Source of the DNA: Ophiothrix spiculata | Lineage: Eukaryota > Echinodermata > Ophiuroidea > Amphilepidida > Ophiotrichidae | Length of the DNA stretch: 21,802 bases | Reading direction: 5' to 3' (one strand) | NCBI GenBank assembly: GCA_000969725.1 | Contig: JXSR01S073586.1 | Shown here: positions 7,804 to 18,345 of the stretch, in pieces | Layout of the letters: the number at the start of each line of letters is the position of its first letter | Numbering within the stretch: the first letter of the stretch is position 1 | The notes under the pieces: generated by a model | Seen by the model: only the letters and a program-made list of their open reading frames with translations | What the model was told of the DNA's origin: nothing | Databases searched by the model: none | Translations under genes and position numbers: made by a program

Positions 7804-9316
7804 ATTGCACGACTATCACTTTTTTACTAGTCGACTAGTCGGCATCAAATAGTCGCGACTTCGACTATCTTGGCGATTATTATTGACAAAAGTTTAACCG
7901 AAAATAGTAATGTAATTTTCGTAAGGTATATGCATCAAATGAATATATTCAGACTTGAATATATTTTTGCAAAACTTACGCCAGCATGTAGTTGGGCAAA
8001 TATGTCATCAACACTTACCATTAAAAGAAAAGAACATTTTTGAACCATTTTTTAACGGGCGCGAACAGCGGTAAAGCTAAATTTGGGATTCTGGAGAAAA
8101 ATGTTGACGACCTGTGCACGTGATTTTCAGTAACATTTTACACGTTGTACATGCCGTATACAATTTTTTTCTTTAGTATGGGTCGATATACGGTGGAGAA
8201 AATGATAACAAACGTACAGATTTTTTGGAAAAATAATCAGATGCATAAACCCTAAAGGTTAAGCAATGTTTTATAAATATTAAAATTCATTTATATTACC
8301 TTTTTTGACCATAAATATTCCAAATAAACCAAGAAAGTTTTTGTGAAAAATACAGTTACCGTCGCATTGCAGATAATGGGATGTAAACAACATGTCATTA
8401 TCAATATCAGCCGACCACAAAATTTGTTGGTTTATCCGAGAAAAAAATAAATAAAAAAGTGTGAAAAAGAGAAGACAAAATATATTAACACATGCTTTTT
8501 ATTATTATCTTCAAAATATATTCTTAAAAAAATCAAAGATGAAGAAAACAAAAGTTGACCCCTTTGGGGTTTGAACCCGCGATCTTTAGATTAAAAATAT
8601 GATGCTCTATCGACTGAGCTAACAGGACAAGCTTGAAAGGGAAGTGTGCAACTTTGGTATATAAAGAAATGTCTTATTGCGAAATGTTGTGACATCATAA
8701 CATTAATATTCATGTTAGTAAATTAATTATGATAATGTAGGGTGCTGATTTTGTACGTAAAAAAAACAATTTAATGCAATATTTAGAGCTTTTCTAGCAC
8801 AAATATGTAATGTTTGTAGTACTTAAATGTCATCTTTTGGTTGTAGTATAAGTCTGGCACTAAAATACTCAATTTTAATGATTTGTTGCATTTTTCATAG
8901 GGTCTGGTAATTCACATTCAGATGTGAAAAACGTCCGAGGAAATTTTAACAACACTAAGTGTGCAACAAAATGGCGATGCTACGCATTAATTAATAGTGA
9001 CAGCCGTCCTTTTTTGCTGTAAAAATATCAAAATTAGAAGAAAAAAAAAAGGATAACAAGAGTTGTCAAAGATGACTTAATGAGAAAAAGATTGTATTTT
9101 CATAAACTAAGCATGCAGTTAGAATCGGATAAGCCAGCTTTGATGATTGTCAGTGAGTGTTACATGAGTGAAATTTCAAGTTTGGTTGGATGAGTTGTGC
9201 GGTATCAGCAGATGTGAATTAGTCGTACGGTAGTCGACTCTTAGATTTTGATAGTTAATAGTCGCGACTATTGCTGATAGTCGCGACTTCGACTTTTGGC
9301 GACTTAGTCGTGCAAT
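7804..9316. mobile_element. Putative 1.5-kb non-autonomous DNA transposon
   Basis: ATTGCACGACTA at 7804..7815 is matched by a perfect inverted copy at 9305..9316. Just inside both ends are clusters of TAGTCG/CGACTA and the shared run AGTCGCGACTTCGACT (left about 7850-7866, right about 9280-9296, the latter in direct orientation). Subterminal repeats of this kind are typical of hAT-like elements. No transposase frame exists and no 8-bp target duplication is visible, so class assignment is tentative. A tRNA-Lys-like relic lies inside. Confidence 0.5.
8556..8628 (-). pseudogene. tRNA-Lys(UUU)-like relic
   Basis: A 73-nt cloverleaf can be drawn on the minus strand: TA then a GCTC/GAGC D stem with AGTCGATA, an anticodon loop TTTTTAA with anticodon UUU (8595..8593), T loop TTCAAAC closed by GGG/CCC, and a 7-bp acceptor. 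Boxes TAGCTCAGTCG and GGTTCAAACC are good, and TTTT follows at 8553..8550 as a Pol III stop. Against function, two anticodon-stem pairs, two T-stem pairs and two acceptor pairs are mismatched. It could instead be the head of a tRNA-Lys-derived SINE. Confidence 0.65.
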
Positions 9317-10419
9317 GAAGTTCAACTTCTAGTCAAAAGTCAAAAAATATTTCAATATATAACACCAAAACCCCATTGGTTTGCATTGTGACTGGCAACA
9401 CTGCATAATTCTTGGGTAACCTTTATGCTTGTCATTTTTGGGTGTTGCTTGGATCATTAGTTTTTGTGAGATGGTCATTGAGTAATAGTTATTTTATCTT
9501 ATTTTGCTCTTGCTTTGGTGAAAATTTGTTACTTTTGTGTTTAATTTGTTTGATACAGCTGAATTCTAGACTTTGGTGTCAAATATGCCCAACCTTTGCA
9601 CATAACCTTTAACCTAAACAAACGCATTCAATTTAAACTTCCTACAATTTTTATTTTTTTTTTCGGATTTAAGTATGATGTCTTCGTGATGTCTTATATC
9701 CCTAGATGACTTTGATTTATTATCATGGGAAAAGGGACACTTATATCTTTCTATTGTCACTCGGCTATAAAAATGATTGGGGGGGTTGCACCAACTCCCT
9801 CTGTATAATGTGTTTGTGAAAATCGCTCTATATAACAAGGGTTAAGAATCTATTTAGTGAAACAAGTCTAAGCTGATCTCGATTTCAGTTTCGAGGGAAC
9901 ATTTACAAGACAATCCACAGCACAGCTCTTTATTGTATTTAGATATCATGGAATGATTAGTCCCTTAACGAAACTCGAGGTGATGTTTAGTCTGCAACGA
10001 TGTAAAACCTGAAAAAACATCATGCCCTGAGTATCACCATTATTTAAATATAAATAAAATCCAAAGATATCTATCTGAAAATTAAATTAAAAGCAAAGTA
10101 AATTGAATTAAACATTTATCATGTGCTAAGGCAACGCGTCGATACAATGAATACATGCTTGGGGTCTAAAGAATGTGTTATATAAATTAAACAAAAAGGC
10201 AGTCAAAAGATCTATATTCTGAAGTCTTATTAAGTTTATAATTGGATTATTTTATAGCGTTAGAACATACACTCAGCGTCAATGGAGAAAATACAGAGCA
10301 CATTTAAGTTCACCAATGTTATAAGTAAGTGGTTTTTTTTCTGAATTAGTCTATTGGAACCTTATAACCATATCTGTACGAATCCTGATGAATGTATTCA
10401 ACGAACAATAATTATATTT
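9317..10419. other. AT-rich non-coding stretch
   Basis: No motif-bearing reading frame, inverted repeat or tandem array was recognised. It contains a short G run (9779..9785) and weak chance frames of 66 and 74 codons. Confidence 0.55.
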
Positions 10420-10551
10420 CGAGGGTTGAAAGCCACACGAGCAATGAAGTACCACAATGCTATATTATACGCACGGGCATCAAAGGTGCAAATACGGCAT
10501 TGTAGCTCTTAATTGCCCGTGCGAATACGGCCTTGTGGCCCTCAGCCCTCG
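10420..10551. mobile_element. 132-bp MITE with two-layer inverted repeats
   Basis: The outer arms CGAGGGTTGAAAGCCACA (10420..10437) and TGTGGCCCTCAGCCCTCG (10534..10551) are inverted copies with a few mismatches. Inside them, GCACGGGCA and TGCCCGTGC form a second inverted pair flanking AATACGGC motifs. The block is clearly more GC-rich than its surroundings. Confidence 0.75.
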
Positions 10552-11110
10552 ATTTATTACATTTCTTCAAGCTTTGATATTACTACATTATTTATATACA
10601 TGACTGATTCTGTCCGAGGATTATGCTAATATTAAAATAATTTGTAATTTTTAAGTAAAGTTTTTATTTTTATGTGTACAATTTCCGTTGTTTAACTCTT
10701 TGCAAGATAATTTACAGTGAATTACCGAGTGAAAAAAATACAAAATAACAATATAAGTCCAATGACACTATGTTCATTGACTCGGTGCCATGTGAATGAA
10801 ACAAAATATCCTGGAGACAGATTCACTGATGTCAAACATAATACTCTATGTTGAAGTCTTTTAACGTTAAAGGCATTTAGCAAGATGTTTAAACTATGCC
10901 TAACATTTACCCAACTGTAAAATCAAAAAAGTGGCTGAATGTAATAAAACGTTTGTTGTTTGTAAAGATTTATTGTATATATTTTAAACCTACGTATCAT
11001 AAGTTTATTTCACATACCTAGCTAATAATTTTTTATTACATGATCAAAAATAACGAAAAATTCAAGTTTTCACAATTTTTTTTATTTGGGCCCTGTCAAC
11101 CCTTCGTTTT
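10552..11110. other. AT-rich non-coding stretch
   Basis: Nothing supportable was found on either strand apart from A/T runs. A 77-codon plus-strand frame starting at 11040 runs into the inverted-repeat element that follows and has no family features. Confidence 0.5.
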
Positions 11111-11117
11111 CAGAAAT

Positions 11118-11580
11118 GAATTATATCCAAATAAAAGTATGTATTTCCAGAAACGGACGTGCATACTGAACATAATGGTGAGGTCTTTTTGGACCGAAAT
11201 GTGTAATGATGACCAAAAGGTCAAGATAAAAATCAGTCATTTGAAAAATGCGTTCCTAGATATTGCTTTCTAGATTGTAAAAAGTAAAATGATTAGATAT
11301 TTTAGCATAGTAAAATGTAACTTTCCCGTAAAATGTTGGGCCTAAAAACATAATTGAATTACAAATTTTGGTCCAAAAAAGAACCTCACCATCATGAACA
11401 TATATACTCTCATTCATCTGGATTGGTAAATAAAATAGATTTAATTCATAATATTATTACCTCACCATAATGTTCAATATGCAAATCTACTCCTAGCAAC
11501 AAATACGGGTACTTTATTTGGATATAATTATCTTTTTCTAAGCTACAGAGCAAAAAGCATTTTCGAAAGTTATTGATAGG
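11118..11580. mobile_element. TIR element with long inverted arms
   Basis: The left arm (about 11118..11187: ATTATATCCAAATAAAAGTA, later ACTGAACATAATGGTGAGGT) recurs inverted at about 11457..11530 (ACCTCACCATAATGTTCA, later TACTTTATTTGGATATAAT). A second inverted pair, AATGGTGAGGT.TTTTTGGACC at 11175..11196 and GGTCCAAAAAAGAACCTCACCAT at 11371..11393, lies between. Sequence continuing right (TAAGCTACAGAG) has a diverged relative near 14480..14560, so the true boundary may lie near 11580. Confidence 0.6.
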
Positions 11581-11850
11581 TCACATCTTGTAATAACATT
11601 TAACGGTTTGTCAGATTATTTATCTTATTGTAAACGCCTCCTTTAATCACGTAGTGTGCCCATTGGATATTATTTATCTCACGCTTTTTGATTAACATTA
11701 AAGAGGAGAGTATTTTGGCCATTTGACTAAAGGTGATTGTCCCAGACTAACCTATATTTCTTGTGAAGAATCGATGTAAAAATTATATGTGCTGTGTATG
11801 TATTATACACCTCAAAATAAGTAAGTCCTTAAGGGTAAAAATCCTATCTT
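11570..11850 (+). repeat. Dispersed repeat family C, copy 1
   Basis: Shares TTTGTCAGATT, a TC.CGTAGT region, GAGAGTATTTTGG.CATT, AGACTAACC.ATAT, TGTGAAGAATCGAT and a GTAT.AT.ACACCT end with copies near 11995..12240 and 13005..13165. All three are in the same orientation within 1.6 kb, suggesting local duplication of one unit followed by decay. No coding content. Confidence 0.6.
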
Positions 11851-11994
11851 GTTTATTCGGATTACAAATCAATTGAAATCATAATATTCCGTATTATAAT
11901 GGTTTGTCACAACATTGTCAATATGAAGATATGTCTTTAGAAACAAAATAAATTAAATCAGACTCTTTTATTTCCATATTTAATTTCAGTCTTT

Positions 11995-12240
11995 TACAGC
12001 ATTTAGCAGTTTGCCAGATTGTGTCTGTCATTGTTAACACCCTCTATTATCAAGTAGTAATGGGTAGAAACTGTTTTTAAATTCACACTAAATATGAGAG
12101 TATTTTGGTCATTCACCTCAGGGAAACTGTTACATACGCTGTCACAAACCTTAGCGCAAACTGTATATGATGTGAATAAATTAAACACCTCATGTACCAT
12201 ACACAATTTACCGAAGTTGAAAATGACTTTTTGTTATTTT
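11995..12240 (+). repeat. Dispersed repeat family C, copy 2
   Basis: ACAGCATTTAGCAGTTTGCC matches the start of copy 1 (AACATTTAACGGTTTGTC). CAAGTAGTAATGGG, GAGAGTATTTTGGTCATT and AAATTAAACACCTC continue the alignment. It is the most diverged of the three copies. Confidence 0.55.
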
Positions 12241-12391
12241 CAGGTTCTATGACTGAGATTTCAAATCAGTTGTCATACCGTGTGTATTTTTTAAGGGTAA
12301 GAGTTTGCGAAAGCGTAGAATGTTAGATGTTCTTTCAAAATGTTAAAAAAATAACTTCCTTGCGTATTTCTTGATTTTGATGTCTGTCACT

Positions 12392-12620
12392 AAACAATGA
12401 TAATTATCGTACCCCGTAGACAGAGACAGAGACAACTTTAAAATTAACAGCAAACAGTTTTTGAATGAGACTAGTTAAACATGTTTTGAGTCTGACCATA
12501 TCAAATTTCTGCAATAGTTAAAAGAAATGAAACAATGATAATTATCATATCCCGTAGACATTGTATCAACAGAGACTTAACAGCAAATTTGTTAAACATG
12601 TTTTGAGTGAGACTAGTTGG
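12392..12620 (+). repeat. Tandem duplication of about 110-140 bp
   Basis: AAACAATGATAATTATC followed by CCCGTAGACA, AACAGCAAA and GTTAAACATGTTTTGAGT occurs from 12392 and again from about 12529. The copies differ by indels. It is non-coding. Confidence 0.75.
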
Positions 12621-13004
12621 CTCCTGGAGTTGGCTAATCTAATTCAAAACATGCTAAAGTTGTTTCTGTTGATATCCTGTATTTGAAAAGTCTCAATTAA
12701 TAACCATAGTAATCATAACCATAAATGTTTAAATCTTTAAAATGACGATAAATGAATTCAACACCTATAATAAGACAGATAGTGCTATCATAACATTTAT
12801 TTCGAGATCAAGTTTTTGAACAACTACAGGTGTAATGAAATACAGCGTCCGTGTGACTGATTGTCCTAGCTCCAAAGAAAGAAAGAATTGTTTAAGCTAA
12901 TCGCCATGGATAACCCAAGAAAGCCTCTAACGAAGCTTATTTAGTCATTAGATACATCGTTTCTGCTATTGAAAAATTAACCTTTAAACCAGTACTATAG
13001 CCAG

Positions 13005-13165
13005 AAGGTATCATTTATCTCACGCGTATTGACTAGCATTAAATAGGAGAGTATTTTGTTCATTTGACTTGAGGTGGTTGTCAGACTAACCCATATCTGA
13101 TGTGAAGAATCGATTTGTAAACTGTGTGTAATAAATTAGACACATTATAAGTAGGAAACTGCTGG
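13005..13165 (+). repeat. Dispersed repeat family C, copy 3
   Basis: Begins TATCATTTATCTCACGC, as inside copy 1 (TTATTTATCTCACGC). It continues with TTGACTAGCATTAAATAGGA, GAGAGTATTTTGTTCATTTG and GAAGAATCGATTTGTAA. It lies immediately left of the family B element at 13195, so it may be truncated. Confidence 0.6.
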
Positions 13166-13194
13166 AGGGTAAACATTTTTTTTATTTTACATTT

Positions 13195-13617
13195 GTGACC
13201 GTCCAGCCCAAACCAGCAGTAAATGCCAGCTTTTGTCATTTTCACTTTTTTAATTATTTGCAAAGACAATGCTTTAATGATTAAAATGACACCTTAATGA
13301 ACTTCACACGATTTCTAGAAGTCAAGTTATGGTCCGTTAAAGTTTGTCAGGGAGTAAAACGTAAAACTGAGATAAACGCGTTCAAAAGTTTAGTAAGCCC
13401 TATATTTTTTGTTGATTGTCTTTAGAATATACCAATTTATTTCACATTTCCTATCATTTTCTTGAAATGAAACTTTGCTGGTATTTTGTAGTAATCACTA
13501 GGGTTGTGAATCTGTCATAAAATCGATTTCGGCAAATTATGACCTTGACATGTATTTTCACCTGTAGCGCAAAATGAAGTTTCTGGCATTTACTGCTCAT
13601 ACGGGCTGGAAGGTCAC
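13195..13617. mobile_element. Non-autonomous TIR element, family B copy 2
   Basis: 423-bp element, the best preserved copy. The left terminus 13195..13229 (GTGACCGTCCAGCCC...AGCAGTAAATGCCAG) and the right terminus 13583..13617 are inverted repeats matching at about 30 of 35 positions. ATTT directly precedes the left end and directly follows the right end, a plausible 4-bp target duplication. The interior is shared with 3049..3451. There is no transposase. Confidence 0.8.
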
Positions 13618-15763
13618 ATTTTACTACTCGGGTCATTAGTAGAACAAGGTACAGTTTTAGGTCAATGTTCTTAAGTGTCAAAACAGTTCATTGATTTTCG
13701 AAAAAATGAAATACATATGCTGTAAGGAGATTAATTTGTCCAGTGGTTAAAGCAAAACGTTTATTTCTAACATTTCTAACAGTTCAGTAAAATCAGAAAG
13801 CGCGGTAAGAAAAACAAATAGTTCTAATATAATACCTTCACTTTTGACAACGTAACATTATTTCATTACCCTCTAGGGTTCGTGTCAACCCATAATTTAT
13901 GGGACAATTTTTGCCTTGTAACTCACCAACTGAAAATTAAATTCTTATGAAAGTATACAATTCTAGAAGAAGTGAAGTGACAAGTAAAACATGATCGTGA
14001 TGTTGAATTTTGGAAATTGACCAATTTGGCTCTAGGCCAAATAGGTACTTTTGGAGCCAAACAATCCTGGAAATCCTAACCAAACTTCAAATTAGTCAAA
14101 TTTGGAACTAAAGTACTTTAAAGAATCTTGAAGAAAATTCCAGATTCGGTTATCTTAAATGTTTGATTTGCATTTTACTTTTGGAAAGAATTTCAACAAC
14201 AGGTCATTGGTGGCCGATTTTTCCACAAAAATGGCAAAAATGACTACTTTTTGCGGGTTTTTCTTTTTTTTTTTTGCAATTTTACAAAAACAAATAAAGA
14301 AAATCACAAATTGGAGACGATTGAATCTGGACATTGTAGATTCTATTCAGTTCCAATTTTTACAAAATGAAATTTATGTTAACCTTTCCAGAAATTTTCA
14401 TTTTTTAGGACAAAAATCGTAGGTTTTTTTCTTCCAAAAATTGACTCCGCACAGTATTCAGCATTAAATTTCGATTCTAATAATACTTTTACATGGATTT
14501 AATTTTAGTTGGTAAGCTACAGAGTAAAATCATTTCCAAAATTGAAAGGTTTACCCCTTAAATGTTTGCGTTCTATTTAATTTTAGTTTGTGTCACAGAT
14601 AATATTCGTACCCGCATAAAAAACCACTGTGCAAAAGAATCTGGTAATTATCTACTACCTTATTCTTTTGATTGATGTTTCATGAGACACAAGGACAAGA
14701 AACAGAGATGATCTCAAAATCCCAAATCAAGCATGAAACCGTTTTTGCTATCCACAGGACATTCCTTGTATTCTTCAAAATTGTGAACTGGTTGTTTTGT
14801 GTTGTGTAAGAGACTAGCAATGATTGATTGGGATTGATTAAGACCAAATCACTGCGTATTATAATTTTTGTACATGATTCGTTAAGATTTTGGTATTATT
14901 TGTGGCTAATTTTGTTGCTATTACATAGACGAACCTTGAAAATAAGTTTATCTGAATATTCAGCAAGATTGAGTACATCTTTTGTATTTGGAAAAGATGG
15001 ACTATTTTACTTTGACTTTGGATATCAAAATCAGATATATTCTTGCAGGGAGCAATTTAAGCAAGCATTTTAATACAACTCTGTTCAGGAGCCTACTTAA
15101 GTACAAGTTTGAAATATTTTCGATTGTCAAAATGTAATAATATAGTTATTACTGCTTTTGCACTAAACAAACAATTTATATTCTATGATATGTTCAAGTG
15201 ATATTTACAAAACACTTGTTTTTGACCAAGCAATAAGGCTATTGAATTTTTATTCGTAACTGAATTGAAATTATTTGGAGGTATCCATCCAGCATTTAAC
15301 TTTCTGATTTTTGATTCGAAAGCTGACGGATACAAATGGTTGTACTTTGTAACAAGAACATATTAACATGTAACATCGATTGACAATTGGGTGTATTTAC
15401 AGAAAATAGGATATACTGTTCAGTATTACTATTGACATTTGTATGGAAGCTATATTTTAAGAATATGAAAAATGGTCTTTTCACATTATCAGAAGCAAAA
15501 AAGTGAAAAAATGTTTAGGTTTATGCAGCAACTACTTAGAAGTCCTATCACATTTATGAATAATGATATAACTTTCCCACCCAAACAGTCGACAGAAGAC
15601 AGATTTTTGTGAAAGAAAATATATAAAATATGCTATGAATATTATGCATCATCGGATATATAAGGTAGAGGTAATCGTACACTTAGTTTCATTAATAGAA
15701 TAAACTTATTAAAGTTATATATATCACCTTTTTACCATTTTACTTGGTTCCAAGACATATTTA
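13618..15763. other. AT-rich non-coding stretch
   Basis: Contains T runs (14263..14275), a weak TTTGGCTCTAGGCCAAA hairpin near 14025..14041, and a diverged relative of the 11530..11580 sequence at 14480..14560. Frames of 75, 87 and 81 codons occur but show no domains or splice-consistent extensions. Confidence 0.5.
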
Positions 15764-15880
15764 TATGTTCTATTAAATGTGTAAGTTTCTTAGTAAACTT
15801 ATGTCCTAATTGACAAAATAGGTTTTTAACTAATCTACAACAAAGATCTATAATCTTCTAGGATTACAAAAACCAAGAAG
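15764..15880 (+). repeat. 117-bp repeated block, copy 1
   Basis: From TATGTTCTATTAAATGTGTA to AAAAACCAAGAAG. It matches 16821..16937 without gaps and with one substitution seen (G for A in GTAAGTTTC). It has stop codons in every useful frame. Neither flank shows an inverted terminus. Confidence 0.9.
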
Positions 15881-16820
15881 TTTAATTGGCTACAAGAAGC
15901 AGCTGAAGTGATCTCATTTAATGGCCAGGTTTTAAAAGTTACGACCATATAAGTTAAGACTGGTGAAAACTACTTGGGCCGATTTCACCATTTTTCATTG
16001 TAAACAGTTTTTCATGATTCGATGAAGATTATCAATGCAGTAAGATAAAATAACAATAGGCGCACTTTATGTTCAAGAACTTTAAATGTTTTTGTTTCTT
16101 TCCATGTGATAAGATTAATTCATACATAATTTTATGATATTTTATGATAAAAGTTTTGCTTTAATAGGTTATAATATTGCTCATAAAACGGGAAAACAAA
16201 GAGTTTATTGTAATAATGTTTTTGCAGTGTTTTACACAGTTTCATATTCAAAGGGAAATATGGAAATAAAAATTAATTTGCCCAGCTCAATTGATGAAAC
16301 TTGAGTTTTAAAGAAGTTAAGTTCAGAAATAATAGTGTTTCCTTTGACCTGTATTTAAAATCTCTGGGTAGTCTTAAAGTGCTTGTGTGCTGACTTTGCC
16401 ATTAAGATGATATGCTGTCTCACCAACTAGGATATCTCTTAAAAAGTGTTTTTGCGTCCTATCCAACATTAAGAATACAACAGTCTACGGGCAAGGTTAT
16501 CATTAAGAGATCTTTTTTGCCTTTGTTAGATGGAACACTAAAATCAGCCCCGCAATCCTGTTGAACATCGTATTAGGGTATTATGTGTCATTATTTTGCT
16601 ACCGGTAAATGAAAAGGATGAACTGGCCCATGTGGTTTGAAGGTAGGGTCAGTATAATTGCCATAACTCTGCTTGTAGACCATCAATTTGGATGAAACAA
16701 AGTGCATTTTGTAGTTAAAGAAGTTGGCGATTGATATAAGTAAATGACAATTTGATACAAAGTGTAACTTTATTGTTTCAGCGTAGATAACAATGTATAA
16801 TTTTTTTCTGTTACAACCTG
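15881..16820. other. AT-rich non-coding stretch between repeat blocks
   Basis: Separates copy 1 of the 117-bp block from the tandem pair. No TIRs or gene-like frames were recognised. CAGCTCAATTGATGAA near 16283 resembles part of the family E repeat at the right end of the window. Confidence 0.5.
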
Positions 16821-17177
16821 TATGTTCTATTAAATGTGTAAATTTCTTAGTAAACTTATGTCCTAATTGACAAAATAGGTTTTTAACTAATCTACAACAA
16901 AGATCTATAATCTTCTAGGATTACAAAAACCAAGAAGATAACAAGCACTTTTATATTTTTAATGAGGGTAATTAGTTTTGTTACTTTGAAAAAGAAAAAT
17001 AATTAAATGTGTAAATTTCTTAGTAAACTTATGTCCTAATTGACAAAATAGGTTTTTAACTAATCTACAACAAAGATCTATAATCTTCTAGGATTACAAA
17101 AACCAAGAAGATAACAAGCACTTTTATATTTTTAATGAGGGTAATTAGTTTTGTTACTTTGAAAAAGAAAAATAATT
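16821..17177 (+). repeat. Tandem pair of a 173-bp unit containing the 117-bp block
   Basis: TAAATGTGTAAATTTC starts at 16831 and again at 17004, a period of 173 bp. The two units look identical as far as I can compare, each ending with AACAAGCACTTTTATATTTT, GGGTAATTAGTTTTG and AAAAAGAAAAATAATT. The first 117 bp also occur alone at 15764. Such identity means very recent duplication or an assembly artefact. Confidence 0.9.
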
Positions 17178-18052
17178 GAAAATGAATTTTAACTTATGAT
17201 GAATAAAAGGAAACCCTTTCATTCATTTTATTTTGATATCTTAAGTCCACTTCATTAGCATAGTGTGTTTTGTATTTTATTTAGAATATAGGATCGTATA
17301 ATTAGCGGTATTATGTTTATTACTTGTATTCTGTTTGAAGTGAATAATTCATAATTCGACAGCTATATATTTACTTAAGCCATTTACAAAAACAACTTGA
17401 AATAAGGATATAAAGAGGATATATGGATAAGAGGAGACCTGCCTACAGGTAAGAGTTGTCGTGACTAACTCGAATTAAATAGCCACCATTAACTATTCAT
17501 TAATGCAGTATCGATAAACTGTTTTAAGAAAATGATGAAACAGATAAAGCTTTCTCTATAAACCTAAACTTGTTGAAGTACATCCCAAGACAAACAGAGA
17601 GTCTGTCGCAAGATCCATTTTTATGATGATTTATTTAGACCGAATAACTTATGGTTTTAAATGTTTTATGTCTTACAACCAAAGTTGGAGTCAGTTTTAT
17701 TTTCTTTGACATTTTAACATCCACAACATCTACAGAGTTATGTATCAGTCAACAACGATGTTTCCACGCGTTTTTTTTTTATTACACGAGCATATCTTTA
17801 GTCACCCGAGCATGATAAAAAATACGCCGACGCATCGGATGCAGAGTTGTTGATTTGTGACGAACACCTCTGTAGAGTGTTTGAATACCTTTCAACAGCG
17901 AAAATCTCCATAAAACTTCTTCATGGAGAATGGAATGAAATTTTAATTTAACAGGTATTTAGCAGAATCTGTCTTTGATTGCTTTTTTTTTTTTTTTGCT
18001 TTGTCGTTTTTAAACTGTTTGCAAAGAACATGCCTTGTACGTATATTTTTAA
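17178..18052. other. Non-coding stretch
   Basis: No supported gene. It includes T runs at 17768..17780 and 17982..17998 and the paired words GAAACATC-type/ACACGAGCAT near 17785..17815. CACGAGCATATCTTTAGTCA followed by CCCGAGCATGATAA is a short near-direct repeat. Confidence 0.5.
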
Positions 18053-18345
18053 GTTCTCGACGCGCGATAAACAGTGACTATGGGGCAATCTACACGGGTC
18101 TGCAAATCCAGATGAATGCGCATCTCCGTAAGCCGCTTTGCAGTTGACTACGGCCACACGGGCGTCATCACCAGATCTGCTGTAGAGCACTATGCGTAAA
18201 GGCGTACGTACGTGTAAGCGGACTACGGAAATGCGGATCTCAGATCTGGATCTCGGAGATGCGCATGCATCTGGATCTGCACTTCGGGTAGATCAGGCCT
18301 GGTGTAGATTGCTCCAATGTGACTGCGTAAACGCATTTTCGAGAA
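18053..18345. mobile_element. GC-rich TIR element of about 290 bp
   Basis: The left arm (18072..18128: CAGTGACTATGGGGCAATCT, later GATGAATGCGCATCTCCG) is inverted at 18254..18325 (CGGAGATGCGCATGCATCTG, later GTGTAGATTGCTCC..TGTGACTG). Weaker pairing extends out to TTCTCG at 18055 and CGAGAA at 18340. The centre has AGATCTCAGATCTGGATC palindromes and a GTACGTACGTG run. GC content is well above the surroundings. The 77- and 80-codon frames over it are by-products of the inverted arms. Confidence 0.75.

Noticed and set aside
14159..14422. 87-codon plus-strand frame
   Set aside because: Built on T-rich low-complexity sequence, Phe-rich with no domain, no splice context.
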